Below are positions 53,327-62,663 of a stretch of DNA of 64,000 nucleotides, piece by piece (the stretch's first letter is position 1; every line of letters begins with the position of its first letter). The notes under the pieces were generated by a model. It saw only the letters and a program-made list of their open reading frames with translations. It made no database searches and was not told the DNA's origin. The stretch is from Streptomyces xiamenensis. Its GTDB lineage: Bacteria; Actinomycetota; Actinomycetes; Streptomycetales; Streptomycetaceae. The stretch lies in contig NZ_CP009922.3 in assembly GCF_000993785.3 (NCBI RefSeq), positions 124,001 through 188,000 on the forward strand. The letters are read 5' to 3'. The translations under genes and the position numbers were made by a program.

Positions 53327-55098
53327 ATCTCCTCCCGCAGGACCGAGAAGTGCCGTACGGTGCCGGACAGTCCGGGCAGCTCGCGCGGGGCGCTCCAGGT
53401 GCGCAGCCCGTCGTGGGTGTCGCTGTAGCGATAGGCGCCGTCCCGGTACGCGTCGTAGTACAGCCGCCAGCCGCCGCCGTCCAGCGGCGCCAGCGCCGGG
53501 CCCTCGACCCAGTTGCCCCAGCCGGCCCAGTCGCCGGTGCCCTTCACCGTGTACGGGCCCCGCAGGGACGGGGCGGTGGCGTACTCCAGGTATTTGGTGG
53601 TCTCCTGCTTGGTGATCGCGTGATAGGTGCCGTCCACGCGGATCACACAGGTGTCGATGTAGTTGGACCCGTCAAGACCTGCCATCGGCTGCGGCTCCGT
53701 CCAGGAGGTCAGGCTCCCGCTGGTCGCGGTGAGCACGTGGGGGGTGAAGCGATGGTCCCCCGTGGTGTCCAGGGAGACGATCACATGGATGCTGCCGTCC
53801 TCGTCGCGGAAGAACTCCGGCGCCCAGGTGCGCGCCAGGCCCGGCACCCGCAGCCGGTGGTCGCGCAGATGGCTCCAGCGCAGCCGGTCGGCGCTGCGCG
53901 CGAAGCCGATGGTGTCGCCCTCCCAGCCGGTGGTGTAGACGAGGTAGTAGTAACCGTCGGTGTGCCGCAGCAGGCTGGGGTCGCGCAGCAGACCGGCGGG
54001 CGGGACGTAACCGGGCCCGGGCAGCGGCTCGTAGTGCAGCGCGTCGGCGGACTCGGCGGTGAACAGGGCCGCCTCGCCGTGCTGGGTGAAGCCCGTGAGC
54101 GTGTACCGGAAGCCGGTCGACGCTCCGGTGACCGGGAGCGGATCGGTGGGTCCGTCCGCGGCGGGTGCCCCGAAGTCGGGCGTGCCGTCCGGGTGCCAGC
54201 CCAGCGGCTGGATCCGGGTGTGCCGGTTGGGGTCGTCCAGGGGGTCGCCGGTGATGTCGCGGTAGTTGCGCGCGTGGTGGACGAGGATGTCTGTCGTGCC
54301 GTCCTCCGCGACGGTGAAGCTGTTGTGCCCGGGGCCGTACTGGCCCGTCTGTTCGCTGCTGCGGAACACCGGCACCGGGCTCTTCGTCCAGGACGCCGCG
54401 TCCAGCAGATCGCTGTCGGCGTCGGCGGTGAGCAGCCCCACGCAGTAGTTGGCGTCGGTGGCGGCGGCCGAGTAGGCGAGGAACACCCGGCCGTTGCGGA
54501 TGAGGACGGCCGGGCCCTCGTTCACCTTGAACCCGACGGTCTCCCAGTCCAGTTCCGGGTGGCTGACCTCCAGCGGAGCACCGGTGACCGACCACGGGGT
54601 GTCCATCGCGGCCAGGAACAGCGAGGTGTTGTTCTCCCGCTGGGGGTGGTGCTGGGCCCAGGCGAGGTAACGGGTGCCCCGGTGCTCGAAGGTGGTGGCG
54701 TCCAGCGAGAAGCTGTCCCACGGGGTGCGCAGTTGGCCCAGTTCGCTCCACACCCCGGCCAGCGGGTCGGGCGAGGCGTTGCGCAGGACGTACATGCGGA
54801 TCGCCCACGGGTCCTCGGCGCGCCCGGCGGCGAAGTAGAGGTACCAGGCGCCGTCGATGAAGTGGAGTTCGGGCGCCCAGATGTGGGAGCTCATCTCGCC
54901 GCTGGTGTGGCGCTTCCAGACGGTGTGTTCGCGCGCCGTGGACAGGCCCTGGAGCGTGTCGGCGTGGCGCAGCACGATGCGGTCGTACGCGGGCACGGTG
55001 GCGGTGAACCAGTAACGGCCGTCCGGGCGCCGCGTGATGTGCGGATCGGCGCGCTGCCGGATCAGGGGATTGGTGTACGACGGCGCATGGTGGGACAT
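53323..55098 (-). CDS. Tandem GH43 protein (GH43_26 exo-1,5-alpha-L-arabinofuranosidase plus second GH43-like domain)
   Basis: A 591-residue cytoplasmic protein. Residues ~8-320 match GH43_26 (YTNPLIRQRADPHITRRPDG with the base Asp, WAPELHF, WDSFSLDATTF and NEGPAV for the acid Glu), typical of exo-1,5-alpha-L-arabinofuranosidases. Residues ~345-585 form a second GH43-like propeller (LLRDPSLLRHTDGYYYLVYTTG, RTWAPEFFRDEDGSIHVIVS, NWVEGPALAPLDGG). The second domain also has candidate Asp and Glu residues, so it may be active rather than merely binding. ATG 55098 begins at the conserved region. The gene is first in an operon with the exo-galactanase (ATGA overlap). Confidence 0.85.
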   Translation of the reverse strand: MSHHAPSYTNPLIRQRADPHITRRPDGRYWFTATVPAYDRIVLRHADTLQGLSTAREHTVWKRHTSGEMSSHIWAPELHFIDGAWYLYFAAGRAEDPWAIRMYVLRNASPDPLAGVWSELGQLRTPWDSFSLDATTFEHRGTRYLAWAQHHPQRENNTSLFLAAMDTPWSVTGAPLEVSHPELDWETVGFKVNEGPAVLIRNGRVFLAYSAAATDANYCVGLLTADADSDLLDAASWTKSPVPVFRSSEQTGQYGPGHNSFTVAEDGTTDILVHHARNYRDITGDPLDDPNRHTRIQPLGWHPDGTPDFGAPAADGPTDPLPVTGASTGFRYTLTGFTQHGEAALFTAESADALHYEPLPGPGYVPPAGLLRDPSLLRHTDGYYYLVYTTGWEGDTIGFARSADRLRWSHLRDHRLRVPGLARTWAPEFFRDEDGSIHVIVSLDTTGDHRFTPHVLTATSGSLTSWTEPQPMAGLDGSNYIDTCVIRVDGTYHAITKQETTKYLEYATAPSLRGPYTVKGTGDWAGWGNWVEGPALAPLDGGGWRLYYDAYRDGAYRYSDTHDGLRTWSAPRELPGLSGTVRHFSVLREEI

Positions 55099-55155
55099 GC
55101 CCGTTACGGTAAGCGCCGCACCGCCCGGGCGGGAGTCCTCCCGGGCCGCTGAGAA

Positions 55156-55165
55156 CTTTCGAAAG
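55156..55165. promoter_or_regulatory. CTTTCGAAAG palindrome in the GH43-GH127 divergent promoter
   Basis: CTTTCGAAAG is a perfect 10-bp palindrome made of the same half-sites (CGAAA / TTTCG) as the CGAAACTTTCG repeats, but arranged tail to tail. It is about 60 bp from the GH43 ATG and 70 bp from the GH127 ATG. Confidence 0.5.
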
Positions 55166-55203
55166 AAACAGAAAGCGGACGTATGGCTGTTGATCTGCGC
55201 CGC

Positions 55204-55218
55204 AGTAAACGCTTGCGG
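55204..55218. promoter_or_regulatory. LacI-type box upstream of GH127
   Basis: AGTAAACGCTTGCGG reads CCGCAAGCGTTTACT on the minus strand. It keeps the AAGCGTTT core of the other boxes but deviates at the outer bases. It is 15 bp upstream of the GH127 start, overlapping the ribosome binding region. Confidence 0.45.
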
Positions 55219-55232
55219 AAAGGAAGTTCGGA

Positions 55233-57137
55233 ATGACGGACGGCCCGATACGACTGACGCACCGCGCGCACGCCCGGCTGCGGCCGGCCGACGACGCACG
55301 GATCACCGGGGGATTCTGGGCGGCGAGGCGGCAGACCAACGCCGCCGTCAGCATTCCGCAGGGACCGGCGAAGCTGGAGGCGGCCGGAAATCTCGCCAAT
55401 CTGCGGGCCGCGGCCGGTGGCACCGAGACCGCTTTCGCCGGGGATTTCCCGTTCCAGGACTCCGATGTGCACAAATGGCTCGAAGCGGCCTCCTGGCAGC
55501 TGGCGCACGGCCCGGACCGGGAACTCGAGCGGGAGGTGGACCGGTTGATCGCGCTGGTGGCCGCCGCCCAGGAACCCGACGGGTACCTCCAGACCTACTA
55601 CCAGGTCAAGCACCCCGAACGCCGCTGGAAGGAACTGGACTGGGGCCACGAGCTGTACTGCGCGGGCCACCTCATCCAGGCCGCCGTCGCGCACCACCGG
55701 GCCACCGGACGCACCGCGCTGCTGGAGGTGGCGCTGCGGTTCGCCGCCCATATCGAGGCCACCTTCGGTGAAGGCCGGGCCGTGGACGCCGTGTGCGGGC
55801 ACCCGGAGATCGAGACCGCCCTGATGGAGCTGTACCGGGAGACCGGCGAGCGGCGCTGGCTCGACCTCGCCGCGTACTTCGTGGACCTGCGCGGCCACGG
55901 CTCGCTGGAGGCCGGCTTCCGGCGGGGCGGTGCGCCCACGCCCGGCTCCCCCTACTGGCAGGACCAGGTGCCGGTGCGCGAGGCGCGGACCGCCACCGGC
56001 CACGCCGTACGGCAGCTGTACCTGCTGGCCGGGGCCGCCGATCTGGCCACCGAGACCGGGGAGGCGGAACTGCGGGACGCCCTGGCGCGGCTGTGGACGG
56101 TGACGGCGGGCACCAAGACGTATCTGACCGGCGGGGTCGGCGCCCGCCACGAGGGCGAGGCGTTCGGCGACGCGTACGAACTGCCGCCGGACCGGGCGTA
56201 CGCGGAGACCTGCGCCGCGATCGCCTCCGTCCAGTTCAGCTGGCGGATGGCGCTGCTGACGGGTGAGGCACGCTACTCGGACCTGATCGAACGCACGCTG
56301 TACAACGGCTTCCTGTCCGGGGTGGGCCTGGACGGGGAGCACTGGCTGTACGTCAACCCGCTCCAGGTGCGCGAGGAGTACGAGTTCCGGCCCGGCGACC
56401 ACACGGCGCGCCGCACGCCGTGGTTCCGGTGCGCCTGCTGCCCGCCCAACGTGATGCGGCTGCTCGCCTCGCTGCCGCACTACATGGCCAGCGGCGACGG
56501 CACGGGCCTGCAACTGCACCAGTACGCGGCCGGTACGTACACGGCGGGCGGCGGCACGGTGACGGTGGCCGGTGACTATCCGTGGGTCGGGCGGATCGCG
56601 ATCACGGTGGACGAGGCACCGGCCGGTACCTGGACGCTGGCGCTGCGCGTCCCGCCGTGGGCGGACCGCGTCCGGCTGGACGGCCGGACGCTGAAGCGGC
56701 CGGATACCGGCTGGCTGCGTCTTGAGCGGGCCTGGTCGGCCGGGGAGCGGGTAGTGCTGGAGCTGCCGCTGGAGGTCCGCTTCACCCGGCCGGACCCGCG
56801 CGTCGACGCGGTGCGCGGCACCCTCGCCCTGGAGCGGGGGCCGCTGGTGTACTGCCTGGAGCAGACCGATCTGCCGCCGGGGGTACGCCTGGACGCGCTG
56901 ACCCTGGATCCGGCGATCACCCCCGGGGCCGAACACCGGCCGCGACTGCTGGGCGGCGTGACGGTCCTGACGGCGGGCGGCCGGGCCCGCGCCGCCGGGG
57001 GCCGCGAGGAGGGGTGGCCGTACGGAGCGGAGGCGCCGGAACCGGCGGGCGAACCGGTCGAACTGACGGCGGTGCCGTACTACGCCTGGGCCAACCGCGC
57101 GGACGGCGCGATGCGGGTGTGGGTACCACGGGCGTGA
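55233..57137 (+). CDS. GH127 beta-L-arabinofuranosidase (DUF1680, HypBA1-like)
   Basis: A 634-residue GH127 enzyme. The (alpha/alpha)6 barrel contains GEAFGDAYELP (acid/base Glu ~309), YAETC (Zn ligands Glu ~325 and Cys ~327) and FRCACCPPN (Cys ~402 and ~403). These correspond to Glu322, Glu338, Cys340, Cys417 and Cys418 of Bifidobacterium HypBA1, where Cys417 is the nucleophile. C-terminal beta domains follow. It would remove beta-L-arabinofuranose from hydroxyproline-linked or extensin-type glycans. There is no signal peptide. ATG 55233 has GGAAAGG upstream. It is divergent from the GH43 operon. Confidence 0.92.
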   Translation: MTDGPIRLTHRAHARLRPADDARITGGFWAARRQTNAAVSIPQGPAKLEAAGNLANLRAAAGGTETAFAGDFPFQDSDVHKWLEAASWQLAHGPDRELEREVDRLIALVAAAQEPDGYLQTYYQVKHPERRWKELDWGHELYCAGHLIQAAVAHHRATGRTALLEVALRFAAHIEATFGEGRAVDAVCGHPEIETALMELYRETGERRWLDLAAYFVDLRGHGSLEAGFRRGGAPTPGSPYWQDQVPVREARTATGHAVRQLYLLAGAADLATETGEAELRDALARLWTVTAGTKTYLTGGVGARHEGEAFGDAYELPPDRAYAETCAAIASVQFSWRMALLTGEARYSDLIERTLYNGFLSGVGLDGEHWLYVNPLQVREEYEFRPGDHTARRTPWFRCACCPPNVMRLLASLPHYMASGDGTGLQLHQYAAGTYTAGGGTVTVAGDYPWVGRIAITVDEAPAGTWTLALRVPPWADRVRLDGRTLKRPDTGWLRLERAWSAGERVVLELPLEVRFTRPDPRVDAVRGTLALERGPLVYCLEQTDLPPGVRLDALTLDPAITPGAEHRPRLLGGVTVLTAGGRARAAGGREEGWPYGAEAPEPAGEPVELTAVPYYAWANRADGAMRVWVPRA

Positions 57138-57284
57138 CGGGCACGCCGGAGGAAAGGAAGAGAAGGCGCCTCCGGCAGAGCGGGGCGACTGTTCGGGATG
57201 TCGGGCAGGGGTTGCGAAAGCCGTTCGTGGTGGCCGCGCCCGCTCGTCGGGCCCTTCCCAGGCCGGTGGGTCGCCATTACCGTG

Positions 57285-57296
57285 GGAAGCGCTTGC
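57285..57296. promoter_or_regulatory. AAGCGCTT palindrome upstream of the second LacI gene
   Basis: GGAAGCGCTTGC contains the perfect palindrome AAGCGCTT (57287-57294). It is related to the AAGCGTTT core boxes but centred on CGC. It lies about 80 bp upstream of the LacI ATG. Confidence 0.4.
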
Positions 57297-57334
57297 TGCC
57301 AGGTCAATGCGCCGACCGGTGCACCCGGGAGAGT

Positions 57335-57345
57335 CGAAACTTTCG
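57335..57345. promoter_or_regulatory. CGAAACTTTCG inverted repeat upstream of the second LacI gene
   Basis: An exact copy of the core found before GH31, ending 30 bp before the LacI ATG and directly upstream of the ribosome binding site region, where autoregulation is likely. Confidence 0.7.
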
Positions 57346-57375
57346 CCGGACGGGGCCGGGAGAACAGGAGTTCGC

Positions 57376-58437
57376 ATGGTCCGTCCCGCAGCGACGGCCG
57401 CAGGGCCGACACTCGCCGTGATCGCCAGGGAGGCGGGGGTGTCGGTGCCCACCGCCTCCAAGGTCGCCAACGGGCGTGAGGATGTCTCCCCCGAGACCCG
57501 GCGGCGGGTCACCGAGGTGCTGGACCGGCTGGGCTATGTGCGCCGGCCCCGGATCACCGCCGGACGGGCCCCGGCACTGGTCGATCTGGTGATGCATCAG
57601 CTGGATTCGCCGTGGTCGGGCGCGGTGCTGCACGGGGTGGAGGAGGCCGCGCACGAGGCCGGGGTGTCGGTGGTGGTCTCGGCCGCGCTGACCAGGACGC
57701 GTGGCGGCCGTCCCGAGCGCGGCTGGCTCGACCGGCTGCGTGCCAGAGGGTCGGCCGGGATGCTGTTCAATCTGGCCGAGCTGAGCACTGCCCAGTACAA
57801 CTGGCTGGACCAGCACGGCATCCCGTTCGTGTTGATCGACCCGGTGCTCGAACCCCCGCCCGGGGTCACCTCGGTGGGCGCCACCAACTGGCAGGGCGGG
57901 GTGAGTGCCACCGAGCATCTGATCGCCCTGGGACACCGGCGGATCGCGGTGATCGGCGGCTTCCGGCGCAAGCAGTGCAGCACGGCGCGGCTGGCCGGCT
58001 ACCGCTCGGCGATGGCGGCGGCCGGGCTGCGGGTACCGCCGGAGTACGTGGGGTACGGAGGGTTCTCCGAGGAGGGCGCCCGGCGGGAGATGGAACGGCT
58101 GCTGGCGCTGCCCGCGCCACCGACCGCCGTGTTCACCTGCTCCGATCCGATGGGGCTCGGCGCGTGCCGGGCGCTGGCCGCACGCGGGGTGCGGGTGCCG
58201 CGCGACATGAGCGTGGTGTCCTTCGACGATCTGCCCCAGGCCCGCTGGGCGAGTCCGGGGCTGACCACGGTGCGCCAGCCGCTGGCCGAGATGGCGGGCA
58301 CCGCGCTGCGGCTGCTGCTGCGGAGGATGGCGGGTGACCGGCCGGAAGGAGTGCGTACCGAGCTGTCCACCCGCCTGGTGCTGCGCGACTCCACCGCGCC
58401 GCCCCGCACCCGTGCCGCCACCGGGGCACCGGCCTGA
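57376..58437 (+). CDS. LacI family regulator of xylan/xylose-type genes
   Basis: A 353-residue LacI/GalR repressor. The DNA-reading helix is TLAVIAREAGVSVPTASKVANGREDVS; the SVPTxSKVxNG form is the one I associate with Streptomyces xylan/xylobiose repressors such as BxlR. The effector domain ends with VVSFDDLPQARWASPGLTTVRQP. ATG 57376 has CAGGAG upstream; a longer frame from 57307 would overlap the inverted repeat. The CGAAACTTTCG repeat just upstream suggests autoregulation, and the same site lies before GH31. It is placed between GH127 and the xylA/xylB genes. Confidence 0.88.
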   Translation: MVRPAATAAGPTLAVIAREAGVSVPTASKVANGREDVSPETRRRVTEVLDRLGYVRRPRITAGRAPALVDLVMHQLDSPWSGAVLHGVEEAAHEAGVSVVVSAALTRTRGGRPERGWLDRLRARGSAGMLFNLAELSTAQYNWLDQHGIPFVLIDPVLEPPPGVTSVGATNWQGGVSATEHLIALGHRRIAVIGGFRRKQCSTARLAGYRSAMAAAGLRVPPEYVGYGGFSEEGARREMERLLALPAPPTAVFTCSDPMGLGACRALAARGVRVPRDMSVVSFDDLPQARWASPGLTTVRQPLAEMAGTALRLLLRRMAGDRPEGVRTELSTRLVLRDSTAPPRTRAATGAPA

Positions 58438-58472
58438 CCGCCGTACCGGCCCTCCACGGGCGGGTACGGCGG
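58438..58472. terminator. Bidirectional hairpin between the LacI and xylA genes
   Basis: CCGCCGTACC (58438-58447) pairs with GGTACGGCGG (58463-58472) over a 15-nt loop, immediately after the LacI stop and 18 bp before the xylA stop. Confidence 0.6.
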
Positions 58473-58489
58473 CCGGGCGGGCGCCGGGG

Positions 58490-59662
58490 TCAGCCGCGGA
58501 CGCCCAGCAGGTGGTCCATCGCCAGCTGGTCCAGGGCCTCGAACGCCATGCCGCGCTCGGCGGCGGCGGTCGCGTCGAACTCCTCGAAGGCGCTCTTGTC
58601 GGCCAGCAGCGCGGCGGCGGTCTCCCCCGGCTCCAGCGTGGGCCTGGCCAGCTCGTCCAGGCGGGAGGCACGCAGCGCCTCGGCGACCTCCGGGTCGGCG
58701 CGGAAGGCGGCGGCCCGGTCCTTGAGGATCAGGTAGTTGCGCATGCAGCCGGCGGCCGAGGCCCACACCCCGGAGATGTCCTCGGTGCGCGGCGGCTTGA
58801 AGTCGAAGTGCCGCGGGCCGGTGTAGTCGGACCGCTCCAGCAGGTCGACGAGCCAGAACGCGGCGCGGGTGTCGCCGGCGCCGAACCGCAGGTCCTGGTC
58901 GTACCTGGTGCCGTGCTGGCCGTTGAGGTCGATGTGGTAGAGCTTGCCCGCCCACAGCGCCTGGGCGATGCCGTGCGGGAAGTTGAGGCCGGCCATCTGC
59001 TCGTGGCCGACCTCGGGGTTGACGCCGAACAGCTCGGGTCGCTCCAGGCGCTCGATGAACGCGAGGGCGTGGCCGACGGTGGGCAGCAGGATGTCGCCGC
59101 GCGGCTCGTTGGGCTTGGGCTCGATGGCGAATCGCAGGTCGTAGCCCTGCTCGGTGACGTAGTCGCCGAGCAGGTCGAAGGCCTCCTTCATCCGGTCCAG
59201 GGCGTCGCGGACGTCCTTGGCCCCGCCGGACTCGGCACCCTCCCGGCCGCCCCAGGCGACGTAGGTCTGGGCGCCCAGTTCGACGGCGAGGTCGATGTTG
59301 CGGATGGTCTTGCGCAGGGCGTAGCGGCGCACGTCGCGGTCGTTGGCCGTGAAGCCGCCGTCCTTGAAGACGGGGTGGGTGAAGAGGTTGGTGGTGGCCA
59401 TCGGGACCTTCATCCCGGTGGCTTCCAGGGCGGCCTTGAAGCGCTTGATGATGGCGTCGCGCTCGGCCTCGGTGGCGTCGAAGGGGATGAGGTCGTTGTC
59501 GTGGAAGGTCACGCCGTGCGCGCCCAGCTCGGCGAGCCGGTGGACGGACTCGACCGGGTCCAGGGCGGGGCGGGTGGCGTCACCGAACGGGTCGTTGCCG
59601 CGCCAGCCGACGGTCCACAGACCGAAGGTGAACCTGTCGTCGGGGGTGGGCTGGTAAGACAT
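58490..59662 (-). CDS. xylA: Xylose isomerase
   Basis: A 390-residue class I xylose isomerase, converting D-xylose to D-xylulose in the cytoplasm. The barrel motifs are clear: [28 protein letters not shown] (catalytic His and Asp), [25 protein letters not shown] (metal Glu), [22 protein letters not shown] (second metal site) and [19 protein letters not shown] (Asp and His ligands). ATG 59662 has GAGGAG upstream; an in-frame longer start adds a non-conserved tail. It is divergent from xylB, the usual Streptomyces arrangement. A ROK repressor follows xylB. Confidence 0.97.
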   Translation of the reverse strand: MSYQPTPDDRFTFGLWTVGWRGNDPFGDATRPALDPVESVHRLAELGAHGVTFHDNDLIPFDATEAERDAIIKRFKAALEATGMKVPMATTNLFTHPVFKDGGFTANDRDVRRYALRKTIRNIDLAVELGAQTYVAWGGREGAESGGAKDVRDALDRMKEAFDLLGDYVTEQGYDLRFAIEPKPNEPRGDILLPTVGHALAFIERLERPELFGVNPEVGHEQMAGLNFPHGIAQALWAGKLYHIDLNGQHGTRYDQDLRFGAGDTRAAFWLVDLLERSDYTGPRHFDFKPPRTEDISGVWASAAGCMRNYLILKDRAAAFRADPEVAEALRASRLDELARPTLEPGETAAALLADKSAFEEFDATAAAERGMAFEALDQLAMDHLLGVRG

Positions 59663-59703
59663 CGCGGCTCCTCGGCGTGTGCTGCGGCTATTCGTCATGT
59701 CCG

Positions 59704-59720
59704 TTGACAAATTAGTATGC
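59704..59720. promoter_or_regulatory. AT-rich promoter/operator in the xylA-xylB divergent region
   Basis: TTGACAAATTAGTATGC is an AT-rich block in a 122-bp divergent region. ACAAATTAGT is a near-palindrome. On the minus strand TACTAA could be the xylA -10, about 50 bp from its ATG. It may be the XylR (ROK) operator. Confidence 0.45.
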
Positions 59721-59784
59721 CCCTGCCCCGGAGTGGAAGCCCCCGGCCGCCACCATCGGCGCCGGGCGACGGAAGGACGCGATC

Positions 59785-61218
59785 ATGGCCGCACCCGATG
59801 GACCCCTCGTGGTGGGCGTGGATTCCTCCACGCAGTCCACCAAGGCGCTCGTGGTGGATGCCGCCACCGGCACGGTGGTGGCGCGCGGCCAGGCGCCGCA
59901 CGTGGTGACCGCGGAGGGCGACAGCGACCCCGAGCAGTGGTGGCAGGCGCTGGGCGAGGCCCTGGACCAGTGCGGTCCGGTGGTGCGGGAGGCCGCGGCG
60001 GTCTCGGTGGCCGGGCAGCAGCACGGCCTGGTGACGCTGGACGCGGACGGCCTCCCGGTCCGCAACGCGCTGCTGTGGAACGACACCCGTTCGGCTCCGC
60101 AGCGCGACCGGCTGGTCGAGGAACTGGGCGGGGCGGCCTGGTGGGCGGAGCGCACCGGCAGCGTGCCGGCCACCTCGTTCACGGCCACCAAGTGGGCCTG
60201 GCTGCGCGAGCACGAGCCGCGGGCGGCGGCCGCCACCCGGGCGGTGCGGCTGCCGCACGACTATCTGACCGGGCGGCTGACCGGGCAGGGGGTGAGCGGG
60301 GGCACCACCGATCGCGGTGACGCCTCGGGCAGCGGCTGGTGGTCCTCGGCGAGCGAGTCCTACGACGCGGAGATCCTGGCCCACATCGGCCTGGACCCCG
60401 CCGCGCTGCCGCGTGTGGTGGCGGCCGGTGAGCCGGCGGGGACGGTGCGGTCCGGGCTGCCGCTGCCCGAGGGCATCCTGGTGGCGGGCGGCACCGGCGA
60501 CAACATGGCGGGCGCGCTGGGGCTCGGCCTGGCGCCCGGGCAGCCGGTCCTGAGCCTGGGCACCTCGGGCACGGTGTACGCGGTCTCCGAGCGGCGGCCG
60601 GCGGACGGCAGCGGCGTGGTGGCCGGGTTCGCGGACGCGGGGCGGCACTGGCTGCCGCTGGCCTGCACGCTCAACTGCACGGTGGCGGTGGACCGGTTCG
60701 CGGCCCTGCTGGGCCGCGAGCGCGAGGAGGTGGAGAGCGGCGGCGAGGCCGTGGTGCTGCCGTTCCTCGACGGTGAGCGCACCCCGGACCTGCCGTACGC
60801 GAGTGGGCTGCTGACCGGCCTGCGGCACGACACGAGCGGCGGCCAGGTGTTGCAGGCGGCCTACGACGGGGCGGTGTTCGCCCTCCTGGAGGCGCTGGAC
60901 CGGGTCCTGGACGAGGACGCCGACCCGGCGGCGCCGATCCTGCTGATCGGCGGCGGAGCGCGCGGGGTGGCCTGGCGTGAGACGGTACGCCGGCTGTCCG
61001 GGCGTCCGGTCGTCGTTCCCCGGGCCCAGGAACTGGTCGCTCTGGGCGCGGCGGCCCAGGCGGCGGGCCTGCTGCTGGGCCGCGAGGCGGCGGCGGTGGC
61101 CCGGGAGTGGGACACCGCGCAGGGCCCGGCGTACGCGGCGGTGGAGCGCGACGAGGCGGCGCTGGAGCGGCTGTCGGCGACGCTGCGTGACGCGGGCCCG
61201 CTGCTGGGCCGCCCTTGA
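59785..61218 (+). CDS. xylB: Xylulokinase
   Basis: A 477-residue FGGY-family kinase that phosphorylates D-xylulose to xylulose 5-phosphate. GVDSSTQSTKALVVD is the N-terminal phosphate motif, AGQQHGLV and LWNDTRS bind sugar, the catalytic Asp lies in GGTGDNMAGALG, and LSLGTSGTVY and LIGGGARGVAWRETV complete the adenosine site. ATG 59785 follows GGAAGGA. It is divergent from xylA and 76 bp upstream of the ROK xylR-like gene, so the three form a complete xylose entry module into the pentose phosphate pathway. Confidence 0.96.
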   Translation: MAAPDGPLVVGVDSSTQSTKALVVDAATGTVVARGQAPHVVTAEGDSDPEQWWQALGEALDQCGPVVREAAAVSVAGQQHGLVTLDADGLPVRNALLWNDTRSAPQRDRLVEELGGAAWWAERTGSVPATSFTATKWAWLREHEPRAAAATRAVRLPHDYLTGRLTGQGVSGGTTDRGDASGSGWWSSASESYDAEILAHIGLDPAALPRVVAAGEPAGTVRSGLPLPEGILVAGGTGDNMAGALGLGLAPGQPVLSLGTSGTVYAVSERRPADGSGVVAGFADAGRHWLPLACTLNCTVAVDRFAALLGREREEVESGGEAVVLPFLDGERTPDLPYASGLLTGLRHDTSGGQVLQAAYDGAVFALLEALDRVLDEDADPAAPILLIGGGARGVAWRETVRRLSGRPVVVPRAQELVALGAAAQAAGLLLGREAAAVAREWDTAQGPAYAAVERDEAALERLSATLRDAGPLLGRP

Positions 61219-61294
61219 GCGGCACCGGGGACCGCCCGCGGGCTCCGTTCGCCGCCCCGCTCCCCCATCCGTCGGTCCTGGCCCAGGAGGTCCG

Positions 61295-62521
61295 TTGACG
61301 CCCAGATCCCCGCAGTCCCAGGCGCAGTTGCGGCAGCACAACCTCTCGCGGGTGCTGCATTCCCTCGCCGACCAGGGAGCGCTGTCGCGCGCGGAAGTGG
61401 CCGGGCGGATCGGGCTGACCAGAGCGGCGGTGTCCACGCTGGTGGACGAGTTGCTGCGGGGCGGGCTGCTCAGCGAGCGCGGCCCCGGCCGGTCCGGGTC
61501 GGTGGGGCGCCCGGGCAGCCAACTGCTGCTCGCGAACCGGGGGCCGTGCGGGTTCGGGGCCGAGATCGGGGTCGATCACCTGACGGTGTGTGCGATGGAT
61601 CTGCGCGGTACGGTGCGGGCCCGCCTGGAGCGGCGGCTGCGGCTGGAGGGCAGCGATCCGGTGCCGGTGCTGGCCGAACTGGCCTCGCTGCTGGAGGCGC
61701 TGGCCGCCGAGGCCGGCGCGCTCGGCCTGTGGCCGGCGGGGCTGGCGGTGGCGGTGCCGGGACTGGTGGCCCGGGGCACCGCGACCATCACCCGGGCGCC
61801 CAACCTGGGGTGGAGCGAGGTGGATCTCGCGCCGCTGCTGCCGTCGGGAGCGTTCCCGCTGAGGGTCGACAACGAGGCCAACTACGGGGCGCTGGCCGAG
61901 CTGTGGGGGGATCCGGGCGCGGACGGGCCCGGCAGCTTCGTCCATGTGTCCGCCCGGATCGGGATCGGGGCCGCGATCGTGGTCGACGGGGCCGTGCTGC
62001 GCGGCGCGCACGGTTTCGCGGGCGAGTTGGGCCATGTTCCGGTGCGGCCCGGTGGGCCGCTGTGCTCGTGCGGCGCCCGGGGCTGCCTGGAGACCTATGC
62101 CGGAGAGGCGGCGCTGTTGCGCGCCGCGGGGCTGGACCTCCGGGGCGATCCCGGGGAGCGTACCGGTGAACTGGCCGACCGCTGCACGGCGCAGGACCCG
62201 GCCGCGCTGCGGGCGGTGCGGCAGGCGGGTACGGCACTGGGCATCGCGCTGTCGGGGGCGGTCAATCTGCTGGATCCGCAGCGGGTGGTGATCGGCGGTT
62301 CGCTGGCGCGGCTCACGCCCTGGCTGCTGCCGCCGGTCCGCCGGGAGCTGGCGCGCCGCACCATGCTGACGGCGGGCGGCCGTACCACCGAGACGCCGGT
62401 GACCGGTTCGCTGATCGGCCCGGCGGGGCCGCTGTTGGGGGCGGCGCGCAGCGCGGTGCGGGGCGCGCTGGACAAGCCCGCCCGGCTGCTGGCGCCGCCC
62501 GGGGGCGGTCTGATGGCCTGA
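61295..62521 (+). CDS. xylR: ROK family transcriptional regulator, XylR-like
   Basis: A 408-residue ROK repressor. The N-terminal winged helix (QLRQHNLSRVLHSLADQGALSRAEVAGRIGLTRAAVSTLVDELLRGGL) is typical of XylR/NagC proteins. The kinase-like fold retains DNEANYGAL (the catalytic Asp position), GELGH and the zinc motif CSCGARGCLETY. TTG 61295 is chosen as start because AGGAGG lies ideally upstream and no ATG or GTG fits. It follows xylB on the same strand. Repression of xylAB relieved by xylose is the expected role from the family and position. Confidence 0.88.
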   Translation: MTPRSPQSQAQLRQHNLSRVLHSLADQGALSRAEVAGRIGLTRAAVSTLVDELLRGGLLSERGPGRSGSVGRPGSQLLLANRGPCGFGAEIGVDHLTVCAMDLRGTVRARLERRLRLEGSDPVPVLAELASLLEALAAEAGALGLWPAGLAVAVPGLVARGTATITRAPNLGWSEVDLAPLLPSGAFPLRVDNEANYGALAELWGDPGADGPGSFVHVSARIGIGAAIVVDGAVLRGAHGFAGELGHVPVRPGGPLCSCGARGCLETYAGEAALLRAAGLDLRGDPGERTGELADRCTAQDPAALRAVRQAGTALGIALSGAVNLLDPQRVVIGGSLARLTPWLLPPVRRELARRTMLTAGGRTTETPVTGSLIGPAGPLLGAARSAVRGALDKPARLLAPPGGGLMA

Positions 62522-62663
62522 CGAGGCGGCGTTCAGAGGCAGTTCGGGGTCGCGTGAACGTGCCGCGCCGCATCATGCGCCCCTGAACCGTTTTTCATCA
62601 CATCAGGCGAAAACATGGTCTCGGCCGTGCGGCCTCGCGGACGCCCCGCGCACAATCGCCCCC

